NCBI GenBank assembly: GCA_902574045.1
Contig: CACGMG010000002.1
Coordinates: 1 to 56,969 of the forward strand
From: an uncultured Pelagibacteraceae bacterium
Lineage (GTDB): Bacteria; Pseudomonadota; Alphaproteobacteria; Pelagibacterales; Pelagibacteraceae
DNA length: 56,969 nucleotides
Reading direction: 5' to 3'
Below the pieces are notes generated by a model. It saw only the letters and a list, made by a program, of their open reading frames with translations. It had not been told where the DNA came from and made no database searches. Position numbers and translations under genes: made by a program. Below are positions 1 to 10,185 of the stretch, piece after piece (the first letter of the stretch is position 1; each line of letters opens with the position of its first letter).

Positions 1-266
1 TGAACTGTTGCATGACCGGAAATCATTATTACTGGAGTAAGTTTATTTTTTTCTACTATTATTTTTAAAAGATCAATGCCATCTTTATCAGTCTTATCTA
101 ATTTAATATCTACTATTGCTAGATCAGGTAATTTTTTATTAATTTCTAATACTGCCTGATCATAATTAGCTGCAGATCTAACCATAAAACTTTGCTCTTT
201 CAAAATATTGCAAATTAAAAAGCGTATATCCGGATTGTCGTCAATTACTAATATATCTTTATGCAT
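1..266 (-). CDS. ntrX: Nitrogen regulation response regulator NtrX, N-terminal receiver domain (partial, runs off window)
   Basis: Reverse-strand translation from ATG at 266: MHKDILVIDDNPDIRFLICNILKEQSFMVRSAANYDQAVLEINKKLPDLAIVDIKLDKTDKDGIDLLKIIVEKNKLTPVIMISGHATVQ; receiver-domain motifs DD...D...SGH; lies directly downstream of ntrY. Confidence 0.85.
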   Translation of the reverse strand, partial: MHKDILVIDDNPDIRFLICNILKEQSFMVRSAANYDQAVLEINKKLPDLAIVDIKLDKTDKDGIDLLKIIVEKNKLTPVIMISGHATV

Positions 267-2041
267 CTATTATTGGAATGGTGATTTCAGTTGTTACTCC
301 CAATGGTTTCTATCTATTTTTTATAACAAAATCTCCACTGTGTTCATTGATAATTTTACTTACTATTGGTAATCCTAATCCTGTTCCTTTTGCTTTAGTT
401 GTAAAATAAGGCGTCATCACTTTTTTTGTATCTGATATACCTGTGCCATTATCTGTTAATCTAATCACTATATAGTCATTATTACTAATAATTTCTATGT
501 CAATTTTACCTTTAAAATTGGGGTTTTTTTTAGTTAATTCTAAAAACGCTTCCTCTGAGTTTTTTATTAAATTAATAAACACCCTATTTAATTGTTCAGC
601 ATCACCATTAATAATTATTTTTTTACTTTTTGTTTCAAAAGTGATTATATTTTTAGATGACATTTTCACAAAATCAACAGATCTGTTTATAATATCAACT
701 ATATTGATTTTTTTAAATGTAGGCCTTGGCATTCTGGCGAAATTTGAGAATTCATTTGCTAAATTTTCTATATCTTTTATTTGTCTACTAATAGTCTCCA
801 AATATTTTTCAAAGTCTTGTCCTCCACTAGTTATTTTTGAAGAATATTTTTCTCTTAGTCTATCGATAGATAATTGAATAGGTGTTAACGGGTTTTTAAT
901 TTCATGAGCTAATTTTCTAGCCACACTTTCCCAAGCTTCATATCTTTCAGTTGCAAGTAGTCTATCTTGTTGTTTTTTAAGTCTATCTATCATTGAATTA
1001 AAATTACTATTTAGCTTTTTAAACTCTTCATCAGCTTCAATATTAGGAACTTTAACATCTAATGCTCCTTTACTAATTGCGTCAGATGCACCGATTAAAT
1101 TTATAATTGGCTTCGTAAGTCGAGATGCAAATGTTATCGCTACAGAGGTAGATAAAAATAAAAGCAACGTAACTACAATTATATAAATAATTGCAAATGT
1201 TAGTTTAATACCAGTTTGACTATTTTCCACTGAGTAATAAAAATTAACCGCTTTTTCAGTTTCATTTAGATATCTTAATATTTCTGAATCAATATTTCTA
1301 GAAATATACAAATATGTATCAACTAAAGATGTAAGTTTTGTCATTACAGTAGTTTTATTTTCTTGATTATTAGAAATAAATACCTGTTTGCCCTCTAAAA
1401 CCTGATCGTAATCTTCATCAGAGGGGACAATAAATTCGTCAGTTATATCTCTTACGTTTGACATCAATATATTTCCTAATCCATCTAAAAGATATACATC
1501 ATCTATTTTTCTTAATATTTTTTCTGCGCTTATAACTTGTTGAAATCTATTAGGATTAGAATAATAAAAAACTGAGGCTCTATTCAAACCTACGCTCATT
1601 AATATCACATCAGATTTAACGTTTTCTTTACTTTCCTCTAAATAATTTTTAGCCACATCATAAGAGTTGTTAACTGCTCTTGTAATTTGTTTGTCAAAAT
1701 AATTTTGAATTCCAAAATTAAAAATAAAAAGAGAAAATATTGCAACTATTAAGGAAGGAATTAAGGTAAATAATGAAAATAACGAAATGTATTTTAAATT
1801 TGTTTGAGAGCCAGTTTTGATTTTTTTCCCGGTATAATAAAAACGGTAAAAAATTTCTAAAAATTAAAGTAAAAAAAGTTAACAATAAAACAATATCAAT
1901 AATTAACAAAATTTGTAAGTTTTTATCTGCTAAAGGAACAAAACCTTCATTGATAAAGGTCAAAAACGTTACAATCCCCATAAAAATACATAAAAATGAA
2001 GATAAAATAATCCAATTAAAGTTTTTAATAATTTTAAACAT
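259..2041 (-). pseudogene. ntrY: Nitrogen regulation sensor histidine kinase NtrY, apparently disrupted (frameshift plus in-frame stop)
   Basis: N-terminal TM part is ORF 1718-2041; HAMP/HisKA (HEIKNPLTPIQLS) and HATPase (GTGISDTKKVMTPYFTTKAKGTGLGLPIV) part is ORF 310-1656. The two join if one A is removed from the A6 run at 1848-1853. After the TAG at 310-312 the frame continues KPLGVTTEITIPIIDA* to 259, overlapping the ntrX ATG. Confidence 0.75.
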
Positions 2042-2089
2042 TTTAAATAATTCTTAAATATTCATATAAATATAATATAACTTTATACA

Positions 2090-3235
2090 ATGAGTTTTTG
2101 TTTAATCATTTTAGCTGCAGGTAATAGCCATAGATTTAAGTCTAATATTGGTAAACCTTATCAAAAAATTGCTGGTAAATCATTAATAGAAATTAATGTC
2201 AATAAAGCTCGTCAATTTACTGAAATTAAAAAAATAGTTCTAGTCTATAATAAAAAAGACTCAAAACGAGTCAAATCTCTTAAACTTAAAAATGTCAAAA
2301 TGATCTTAGGAGGAAAAACTAGACAAAAATCCACTTTTAAAGCTTTGAAATATTTAAATAATTCAAAAAATATTTCAAAGGTTTTAATTCACGATGTGGC
2401 AAGACCTAATTTTTCCTCTAAATTATTTTATTCAATTCTAAAAAAAATTAAAAAGGCTAGAGCGGTAGTCCCAAAAATAAATATTCAAGATGCTGTGAAA
2501 CAAAAAATAGATTCTAGTTTAAACGAATATATTCTAGGTAAAAATAGAAATAATTTATTTCTTACACAAACTCCACAAGCTTTTAATCTAAAAGAAATTT
2601 ATCATCTTCATAAAATCAATGCCAATAAATATAAAGATGACGATATTTCATTATATATGAACTTAAATGGAGTTAAGTTTATAGAGGGTGAGAAAAATAA
2701 TTTTAAAATTACTGATAAAGCAGATTTTCAAAATCTAAAAAATATTTATAAATCACAACAAAGTGTTGGAATAGGTTTTGATGTACATAGACTTGTTCCA
2801 AGCAGAAAACTTTATTTAGCTGGTTTAAAGATAAAATCAACTTTAGGCACATTGGGTCATTCAGATGGGGATCCAGTATTACATTCAATTACTGACGCAA
2901 TTCTTGGAGCATGTAAATTGGGTGATATCGGTCAAATTTTTTCTGATAAAAATAAAAAATTTAAAAACATAAGATCAACAATTTTACTTCAAAAAGTAAT
3001 GGATAAAATAAAAGCAAAGGGATATTTTATAAATAACATAGATATAAATATTATCACTCAAACTCCAAAAATTCAAAAATTCAAATACAAAATGATAGAA
3101 AATATTGCTAAGCTTTGTGAAATTTCTAATAAGCAAATTAATATAAAAGGGAAAACAACAGAAAAGTTAGGTGTAGTCGGAAAAGAAAAGGCTATTGCTT
3201 GCGAGGTAATAACTTCAGTAATAAAGTATGATTAA
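2090..3235 (+). CDS. ispDF: Bifunctional IspD/IspF (MEP cytidylyltransferase / MECDP synthase)
   Basis: IspD N-terminus (LAAGNSHRF...HDVARPN) fused to IspF (GIGFDVHRLV...LGHSDGDPVLHSITDAILGA). Confidence 0.93.
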   Translation: MSFCLIILAAGNSHRFKSNIGKPYQKIAGKSLIEINVNKARQFTEIKKIVLVYNKKDSKRVKSLKLKNVKMILGGKTRQKSTFKALKYLNNSKNISKVLIHDVARPNFSSKLFYSILKKIKKARAVVPKINIQDAVKQKIDSSLNEYILGKNRNNLFLTQTPQAFNLKEIYHLHKINANKYKDDDISLYMNLNGVKFIEGEKNNFKITDKADFQNLKNIYKSQQSVGIGFDVHRLVPSRKLYLAGLKIKSTLGTLGHSDGDPVLHSITDAILGACKLGDIGQIFSDKNKKFKNIRSTILLQKVMDKIKAKGYFINNIDINIITQTPKIQKFKYKMIENIAKLCEISNKQINIKGKTTEKLGVVGKEKAIACEVITSVIKYD

Positions 3236-3734
3236 AAAATTAAATTTTTTATTTGTTACTTTTTTTGGAGTCGGAACTATTAGATATGCTCCTGGCACAA
3301 TTACATCATTCATTACAACGATATTCTTATTTAGTTCATTCCATATTCTTAATTTATCTAATATTGTTATCTTAATAATATTAATCTTAATAATTCTTTG
3401 TGCCTTTGTAGCGGTTGCAAGTTATATAAAAGATAACTCTAATAAAGATCCAAAAGAAGTAGTTATTGATGAAGTTATCGGGCAGTCTATTCCCATTTAT
3501 CTTTATGAAATAGCTCATGGAACAATGAAAAATTCAAAAGAGTCTATTTTATTTTATATATACATTTTTATTTTATTTAGATTTTTTGACATAAAAAAAC
3601 CATTCCCCGTTAACTTCATAGATAAAAAGTTCAAAAATAGTTTTGGCGTTATCATGGATGACGTGATTGCAGGATTTTATGTTGTATTAACTTTAATAAT
3701 ATTTATGGTTATCAAATCAAAACTATTTACATGA
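3228..3734 (+). CDS. pgpA: Phosphatidylglycerophosphatase A
   Basis: PgpA motifs GTIRYAPGTITS and VVIDEVIGQ, FDIKKPFPVNFID, DDVIAG; overlaps ispDF by 8 bp. Confidence 0.9.
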   Translation: MIKKLNFLFVTFFGVGTIRYAPGTITSFITTIFLFSSFHILNLSNIVILIILILIILCAFVAVASYIKDNSNKDPKEVVIDEVIGQSIPIYLYEIAHGTMKNSKESILFYIYIFILFRFFDIKKPFPVNFIDKKFKNSFGVIMDDVIAGFYVVLTLIIFMVIKSKLFT

Positions 3735-4198
3735 AATTAAATACAAAAATTGTATCACTTTTAAAAAGAAAAAAACTAAAATTAGCTATTGCTGAATCTT
3801 GTACCGGTGGAATGCTTTCTAGTACTATTGCTTCAGTAAGTGGGGCCTCTAAAGTCTTCAACATGGGTTTAGTCACCTACTCTAACCAAGCTAAAACGGA
3901 CATTTTAAAAGTACCTAATAAAATTATTAAAAAAAATGGTTCAGTAAGTGTTCAGTGCTGTTTATCAATGATTAATAATCTGAGTAAAATTAGCAAAAGT
4001 AAAATATGCGTCTCTATAACGGGAATTGCTGGACCTAAAGGTGGTACAAAACAAAAACCAGTTGGCCTTGTTTATATTGGGGTAAAAAATGGAAAAAAAA
4101 TAATTGTAAGCAAGAACTACTTTAAAAAAAATGGAAGATCCTCAATTCAGAAAGCTACAGTAAAAAAAGCTCTTAACTTAATTTTAAAACAGATATAA
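3731..4198 (+). CDS. pncC: CinA C-terminal family nicotinamide-nucleotide amidase
   Basis: AESCTGGMLSSTIASVSGASKVFNMGLVTYSNQAK...SITGIAGPKGGTKQKPVGLVYIG is the CinA-C/PncC signature. Confidence 0.9.
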   Translation: MKLNTKIVSLLKRKKLKLAIAESCTGGMLSSTIASVSGASKVFNMGLVTYSNQAKTDILKVPNKIIKKNGSVSVQCCLSMINNLSKISKSKICVSITGIAGPKGGTKQKPVGLVYIGVKNGKKIIVSKNYFKKNGRSSIQKATVKKALNLILKQI

Positions 4199-4199
4199 A

Positions 4200-4514
4200 T
4201 TAAACTGGATAACTGAATTGCGGACTTACAATAATCTCCAATAAATGTGCTGCAAAACTGTTTAAAAGTAAAAAAATACAAAAAGCATTTAAATAAAGTG
4301 CAAATACTAAAGCATTTCGAGTTCTTTTTTTTTGCCTCAATTGTTTATCCTCTGGAATCCACTCTTTGTTAGGTGACTTAAAATCATAAGAAAACATCCA
4401 ATAAGTTAAATCATTTTCATTTGGATCTCCTGTTCTTATCATTTTAATATGATTAGATAAAAATTTAAATGACAAGAAAAAAATTATCAATAATGAAATT
4501 ACTGTAAACATCAC
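4200..4514 (-). CDS. Hypothetical small membrane protein
   Basis: 104-aa ORF with N- and C-terminal hydrophobic segments; 4-bp overlap with ratA suggests co-translation. Confidence 0.6.
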   Translation of the reverse strand: MMFTVISLLIIFFLSFKFLSNHIKMIRTGDPNENDLTYWMFSYDFKSPNKEWIPEDKQLRQKKRTRNALVFALYLNAFCIFLLLNSFAAHLLEIIVSPQFSYPV

Positions 4515-4954
4515 TTAAACAATTTTGTTGCTCTTTCTTCAAAAGCTTTAGCAATTTTATTTAAACCGAGCTCAAAAGATTTTTTCATTATCTCATTTAA
4601 AATTGGATTTTTCAACTCAAAATCTATGACGAATTCTAGTTGAGTTGCATTATTAACCTCTTTAAATTTCCACTCATTTTTTAAATTTTTCAAAGGACCG
4701 TCTAAATTAGATACTATAATTTTATCTCTTTCTTTATAATAAGTTACTAGGCTCGAAAAATTTTCATTTAAGATGCTTTTTCCAACCTTTAAATCCCCTT
4801 TAAAAACAATTAAATCGGAACTTTCACTTTTTTCATATACCTTACCCTCAATACACCAAGGTACAAACTCTGGATATTTTTCAATATCTAAAACCATTTC
4901 TATAAGCTGTTTTTTTTTACAGGGAATTATTTTTTTTATTGTTGCTGATGACAT
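4511..4954 (-). CDS. ratA: RatA/COQ10-like START-domain (polyketide cyclase/ubiquinone-binding) protein
   Basis: [10 protein letters not shown]...[11 protein letters not shown]...[14 protein letters not shown]; position beside lipA is typical. Confidence 0.85.
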   Translation of the reverse strand: MSSATIKKIIPCKKKQLIEMVLDIEKYPEFVPWCIEGKVYEKSESSDLIVFKGDLKVGKSILNENFSSLVTYYKERDKIIVSNLDGPLKNLKNEWKFKEVNNATQLEFVIDFELKNPILNEIMKKSFELGLNKIAKAFEERATKLFK

Positions 4955-5880
4955 ACAAGTTTTTTATTTCTTGCATCTTGTAGCCTTCTAAAATCTTCAT
5001 CAGCATGATATGAAGATCTAGTTAAAGGCGAAGATGAAACTAATAAGAAACCTTTAGTTTTAGCAATAATTTCAAGCTCTTTAAATTCATCAGGGTGATA
5101 ATATCTTTCTAGTGGGTGATGTTTAGGTGATGGCTGTAAATATTGGCCAATAGTTATAAAATCTACCTCTGCAGATCTTAGGTCGTCCATAACTTGAATT
5201 ATTTCTTCTTTATGTTCTCCCAAACCAATCATTATTCCTGACTTAGTAAAAATATTTTCTTTAAAAAGTTTTGCATTTTTTAAAAGTTCTAAAGATGCAA
5301 AATATCTAGCGCCTGGTCTCACTTTTGTGTAAAGTCTTGGCACTGTCTCGATATTGTGATTAAAAACATCTAAATCAGCCTCTAAAACTTTTTTATAAGC
5401 ATCACCTTTTCTTAAAAAATCTGGTGTTAAAACTTCGATAGAAGTACCTGGATTTTTTTCTCTAGTTTTTTGAACAACTTTATAGAAATGATTAGCTCCA
5501 CCGTCATTTAGATCATCTCTGTCGACTGAAGTAATTACAACATGTTTTAATTTTAATTTATGCACTGCATTCGATATTTTAACCGGTTCAAAAAGATCTA
5601 AGCTCGATGGTTTGCCAGTTTTAACATCACAAAAAGCACAAGCTCTTGTGCAGGTATCGCCCATGATCATAAATGTTGCATGTTTTTTGCTCCAACACTC
5701 AGTGATATTTGGACAATTGGCCTCTTGGCATACTGTAACTAAATTATTTGAATTAACAACCTGTTTTGTTTGAAAAAAAGTTTTAGAGTCTAATATTTTA
5801 GATCTTATCCATTCTGGTTTCTTTTTTATTGGATTTATAGGTTTTTTAACTTTCTCCGGATGTCTAATTTTATTGCTCAT
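4936..5880 (-). CDS. lipA: Lipoyl synthase
   Basis: [33 protein letters not shown], and RSSYHADE motifs. Confidence 0.96.
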   Translation of the reverse strand: MSNKIRHPEKVKKPINPIKKKPEWIRSKILDSKTFFQTKQVVNSNNLVTVCQEANCPNITECWSKKHATFMIMGDTCTRACAFCDVKTGKPSSLDLFEPVKISNAVHKLKLKHVVITSVDRDDLNDGGANHFYKVVQKTREKNPGTSIEVLTPDFLRKGDAYKKVLEADLDVFNHNIETVPRLYTKVRPGARYFASLELLKNAKLFKENIFTKSGIMIGLGEHKEEIIQVMDDLRSAEVDFITIGQYLQPSPKHHPLERYYHPDEFKELEIIAKTKGFLLVSSSPLTRSSYHADEDFRRLQDARNKKLVCHQQQ

Positions 5881-6170
5881 CTTATTCTGATTATAATTTC
5901 TTCTTTAGTGCCGTATTTTAATTTCTCCCTATATAGCATGTCTAAAAAATCTAAATCGTTATTCGTAATTAAAATAATTTTTTTTTTTAAACTATTTATT
6001 TCCAGATTTAATTCCTTTTCTTTTTTTACTAGCTCATTTTGAATTTTTTTTTTTTCAAAATAAGAAACTAAACCTCTTTCACCTCCTATTAGATTTGTTC
6101 CAACATAAAGTGTAAGAAATATATTTAATAATATAATTTTTTTCTTTTTTAAACTTTCTATAAGTCGCAT
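5877..6170 (-). CDS. ftsB: Septum formation initiator FtsB/DivIC family
   Basis: Short protein with one TM followed by coiled coil, adjacent to eno as is usual. Confidence 0.75.
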   Translation of the reverse strand: MRLIESLKKKKIILLNIFLTLYVGTNLIGGERGLVSYFEKKKIQNELVKKEKELNLEINSLKKKIILITNNDLDFLDMLYREKLKYGTKEEIIIRIR

Positions 6171-6172
6171 AC

Positions 6173-7387
6173 TCAGATTTTAGCCATTTTAGCGTGATTT
6201 CCAAGTTCTTCTTCTATACGTAACAACCTATTATATTTGGCAACTCGTTCAGATCTTGCAAGAGATCCTGTTTTTATTTGAGACGAACGAGTCGCAATAG
6301 CTAAATCAGCTATAAATGTGTCTTCTGAGTCTCCTGATCTGTGAGAAATAATTGTTTTAAATCCACTTTTTTGGGCTAATAAAATTGTTTCTAGTGTTTC
6401 ACTTACTGTACCAATCTGGTTTGGTTTTATCAAAATAGAATTAGCTGACTTTTCCTTTATTCCTTTTTCTAATCTTTTTTTGTTTGTTACAAACAAATCG
6501 TCTCCAACGATTTGTATATCAATTTTTTGAGTTAGTTTATTCCAGTTGACCCAATCATCTTCAGAAAATGGGTCCTCTATAGATTTTATTGGATATTTTT
6601 TGGACAATTCTAAAAAGTATTCTACGGTCTTGGGCGTTTTTAATTCGTTTGCAGCCACATCTAAACAAATTGACATATCTTTACCTGGTTGAAGTCCAGC
6701 TGATACTATAGATTTCATAATGACTTTGATAGCCTCTTCATCTGAGTCTAAAGAAGGTGCAAATCCACCTTCATCTCCAACACTTGTAGAAATATTTTTC
6801 TCTTCTAAATTTTTCTTCAAATTTTGAATTACTAAAAAAGACATTTGCATACATTCTTTAAAACTTTTCGCTCCATCAGGTCTGATCATAAACTCTTGAA
6901 TTTCTAAAGAATTATTAGCGTGTGCTCCTCCGTTAATAATATTCATTAACGGATATGGTATAAAAAAAATAGGTTTGGTCTCACTATTTATGTATCTATA
7001 TACCTCTTTTTTTGAAAATTTTGCTGCAGCTTTTAAATTTGCGATTGATACAGCTAAAATAGCATTTGCACCAATGTTTGATTTATTTTCAGTTCCATCT
7101 AAATCTATCAATATTTTATCAATTTCATTTTGATTTATTGAACTTTTATTAATTAATGATTTGGAAATTTTTTTATGTATATTATTTACAGCTTCAAAAA
7201 CGCTTTTATTTAAATAATCTTTATTTTTATCTCGTAGTTCATGCGCTTCATAACGACCAGTAGAAGCTCCTGACGGCACAATCGAAGTTCCAATTGTACC
7301 ATCTTCTAATATAACTTCTGCTTCAACAGTTGGATTTCCCCTGCTGTCAAAAACTTGACGACCTTTAACATTTGTAATTTTTGCCAT
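6173..7387 (-). CDS. eno: Enolase (short form)
   Basis: GRQVFDSRGNPTVEAEV, PSGASTGRYEAHELRD, GDEGGFAPSL, SIEDPFSEDDW, HRSGDSEDTFIADLAIA, KTGSLARSERVAKYNRLLRIEEEL. Confidence 0.96.
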   Translation of the reverse strand: MAKITNVKGRQVFDSRGNPTVEAEVILEDGTIGTSIVPSGASTGRYEAHELRDKNKDYLNKSVFEAVNNIHKKISKSLINKSSINQNEIDKILIDLDGTENKSNIGANAILAVSIANLKAAAKFSKKEVYRYINSETKPIFFIPYPLMNIINGGAHANNSLEIQEFMIRPDGAKSFKECMQMSFLVIQNLKKNLEEKNISTSVGDEGGFAPSLDSDEEAIKVIMKSIVSAGLQPGKDMSICLDVAANELKTPKTVEYFLELSKKYPIKSIEDPFSEDDWVNWNKLTQKIDIQIVGDDLFVTNKKRLEKGIKEKSANSILIKPNQIGTVSETLETILLAQKSGFKTIISHRSGDSEDTFIADLAIATRSSQIKTGSLARSERVAKYNRLLRIEEELGNHAKMAKI

Positions 7388-8215
7388 TTAATTATTTTTT
7401 ATTAAATTATCGATTTCAGTTAATTTTTTTAATAAATTTTTAATTTCATATAATGGCACCATATTTGGACCGTCTGATGGCGCATTATCTGGATCTTCAT
7501 GTGTTTCTATAAAAATTGCTCCAACACCTACTGCAATTGCTGCTCGAGCTAGATAGGGAACAAATTCTCTTTGTCCTCCACTTTTCTCACCCATTCCTCC
7601 AGGCTGTTGAACAGAATGTGTGGCGTCAAAGACAATTGGAAAACCAAATTTTGACATAATAGGTAATGCTCTCATATCTGACACTAAAGTATTATATCCA
7701 AAGCTTGCACCTCTCTCTGTAATCAAAATATTTTTATTTCCAGAATCTTCGATTTTTTTTATTACATTTGCCATATCCCATGGAGCTAAAAATTGACCTT
7801 TCTTAACATTTATAATTTTTCCTGTTTTTGCTGCAGCAATAAGTAAGTCTGTTTGACGGCATAAAAATGCAGGTATCTGCAAAACATCAACATGATCAGA
7901 AACGATCGAACATTGTTCAACTGTATGAATATCTGTTAAGACTGGGACACCAAGTTCTTTTTTAATTTTATCAAAGATAGGTAAAGATTTTTCTAATCCC
8001 ATCCCTCTTTTGCCTTTAAGACTTGTTCTATTTGCTTTATCGAAAGAAGTTTTATAAATTAAATTTATTCCAAGATCAGAGGTAATCTTTTTAAGTTCAG
8101 TAGAAATTTTCATTGCATGAGCCTCGTTTTCCAACTGGCAAGGACCCGCGATTAAAGTAAATGGTTTGTTGTTAGCAATCTCAAAATTAGAACATTTTAC
8201 TTTATGATTTGTCAT
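7388..8215 (-). CDS. kdsA: 3-deoxy-8-phosphooctulonate synthase (KDO-8-P synthase)
   Basis: [42 protein letters not shown] motifs. Confidence 0.95.
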   Translation of the reverse strand: MTNHKVKCSNFEIANNKPFTLIAGPCQLENEAHAMKISTELKKITSDLGINLIYKTSFDKANRTSLKGKRGMGLEKSLPIFDKIKKELGVPVLTDIHTVEQCSIVSDHVDVLQIPAFLCRQTDLLIAAAKTGKIINVKKGQFLAPWDMANVIKKIEDSGNKNILITERGASFGYNTLVSDMRALPIMSKFGFPIVFDATHSVQQPGGMGEKSGGQREFVPYLARAAIAVGVGAIFIETHEDPDNAPSDGPNMVPLYEIKNLLKKLTEIDNLIKNN

Positions 8216-9834
8216 TTTTTCGAATTGATTTTTGCAGCTTTTATAAATGATGAGAATAAAGGATGTGGAGTTAAAGGTCTAGATTTAAATTCAGGATGAA
8301 ATTGAACGCCTATAAACCAAGGATGATCTTTTAATTCAATAATTTCTGGCAATTTATTATCTGGTGATAAACCTGAAAAAATCATTCCTTTGTTTTCAAA
8401 ATCTTTTTTATAATTAATGTTAACTTCATATCTATGACGATGTCTTTCTTTAATTTTTAAAGAATTATAAATTTTACTTATTTTTGTGTCTTTTTTAAGT
8501 CTTGCTTCAAAACTCCCTAATCTCATTGTTCCACCAAGATCTTTATCGGTTCCTTTCACTAATTTACCATCTTTAATCCATTCGCTCATTAAACCCACGA
8601 CAGAAGCTTTTGAAGAACCAAATTCACTTGAAGTTGCATCTTTTATATTTAATTTATTTCTTGCAAATTCTATAATTGCCATTTGCATACCAAAACATAT
8701 GCCCAAAAAAGGAATTTTATTTTTTCTAGCAAAATTTATAGCAGCTATTTTCCCCTCTGTCCCTCTTTTGCCAAAACCTCCTGGAATTAATATTCCTGAT
8801 ACACTTGTTAATTTACTCTTTATTTCTTTTGGTTTTAAGTGATCAGACTCAATTCTTACAAGATTAACTTTTAAATTATTAGCTATACCACCATGTGTTA
8901 AAGCTTCATCTAATGATTTATATGCATCTTTAAGTTCTACATATTTTCCAATTATAGCAATATTCACTATATTTTTTGCGTTCAAAACTAGTTGGGTGAT
9001 CTTTTTCCATGGTAGGAGGTTGACTCTCCTTTTAGATTTAATTTTAAAAAATTTTAATACTCTTTCATCCAATTTTTCTTTATTAAAGCTTATTGGAGCC
9101 TCGTAAATTGTTTTTACATCAACTGTCTCTATTACATCATCAATTGAAACATTGCAGAATAAAGAAATTTTCTTTCTTTGATCTAAAGGAATAGATCTTT
9201 CTGATCTACAAATTATAATATCGGGTTGAATACCAATGCTTCTTAATTCTTTTACTGAATGTTGAGTGGGCTTTGTTTTTATTTCATCAGATGCTTTCAT
9301 GTAGGGAACTAAAGTAAGGTGTATAAATAAAGTGTTTTTTCTTCCAAACTCGTTTGAAAATTGTCTTATAGCCTCTAAAAAAGGAAGACTTTCTATGTCT
9401 CCAACTGTTCCGCCAATTTCACAAATTACAAAATCTTCTTTGGCAACATCATTTTCAATAAATTCTTTTATTCTATTAGTAATGTGGGGAATAACTTGAA
9501 CAGTTTTACCCAAGTATTTGCCTTGTCGCTCTCTCTTTAAAACATCATTATAAATTTTTCCGGTAGTAATATTGTCAGATTTTTTTGCTGAAATTCCAGA
9601 AAATCTTTCGTAATGTCCTAAATCCAAATCTGTTTCCGCTCCATCATCAGTTACAAAAACTTCACCATGTTGAAAAGGACTCATCGTCCCAGGATCAACA
9701 TTTAAATAAGGATCTAATTTTCTAATTCTAACTTTATAACCTCTTGATTGTAATAAGTAAGCTAGTGATGCAGATGATAATCCCTTGCCTAAAGATGAAA
9801 CCACGCCGCCAGTAACGAAAATGTATCGCGCCAT
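8212..9834 (-). CDS. pyrG: CTP synthase
   Basis: [22 protein letters not shown]...[39 protein letters not shown]; glutaminase GICFGMQMA. Confidence 0.97.
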   Translation of the reverse strand: MARYIFVTGGVVSSLGKGLSSASLAYLLQSRGYKVRIRKLDPYLNVDPGTMSPFQHGEVFVTDDGAETDLDLGHYERFSGISAKKSDNITTGKIYNDVLKRERQGKYLGKTVQVIPHITNRIKEFIENDVAKEDFVICEIGGTVGDIESLPFLEAIRQFSNEFGRKNTLFIHLTLVPYMKASDEIKTKPTQHSVKELRSIGIQPDIIICRSERSIPLDQRKKISLFCNVSIDDVIETVDVKTIYEAPISFNKEKLDERVLKFFKIKSKRRVNLLPWKKITQLVLNAKNIVNIAIIGKYVELKDAYKSLDEALTHGGIANNLKVNLVRIESDHLKPKEIKSKLTSVSGILIPGGFGKRGTEGKIAAINFARKNKIPFLGICFGMQMAIIEFARNKLNIKDATSSEFGSSKASVVGLMSEWIKDGKLVKGTDKDLGGTMRLGSFEARLKKDTKISKIYNSLKIKERHRHRYEVNINYKKDFENKGMIFSGLSPDNKLPEIIELKDHPWFIGVQFHPEFKSRPLTPHPLFSSFIKAAKINSKK

Positions 9835-9880
9835 GGAAGTATGTTATACTCTATAAATCTTTATTTACAAACAATAAAAT

Positions 9881-10180
9881 TTACTTCGACTGCGGAATTT
9901 GTGGAAGGTTTGAGTCTTCTTCTTCTTGTTTCTCAAGAACTGATTGTGTTTCACGAAGCTCGTCTCTTGAGATTGAAACTATTGCGATACTACAGACTAT
10001 GAACAAAGTTGCTATTATTGATGTAAATTTTGTTAAAAAACTACCTACACTTCTAGCAGATGTAAAATTATCTTGTGAAACACCTAATCCAAGTGCCCCT
10101 CCTTCAGATTTTTGTAACAAAACAGAAATGACTAGTATTATTGCTAAAACAATATTGATTCCAATTAGTAAACTTTCCAT
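9881..10180 (-). CDS. secG: Preprotein translocase subunit SecG
   Basis: Two TM segments, VLLQKSEGGALGLG motif; adjacent to tpiA. Confidence 0.9.
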   Translation of the reverse strand: MESLLIGINIVLAIILVISVLLQKSEGGALGLGVSQDNFTSARSVGSFLTKFTSIIATLFIVCSIAIVSISRDELRETQSVLEKQEEEDSNLPQIPQSK

Positions 10181-10185
10181 TATGC

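Noticed and set aside
497-877. 126-aa plus-strand ORF inside ntrY
   Set aside because: Antisense to a recognisable kinase domain; composition is the hydrophobic Ser/Phe/Ile-rich shadow typical of the complement of AT-rich coding DNA.
8486-8842. 118-aa plus-strand ORF
   Set aside because: Antisense to pyrG; no recognisable motifs.
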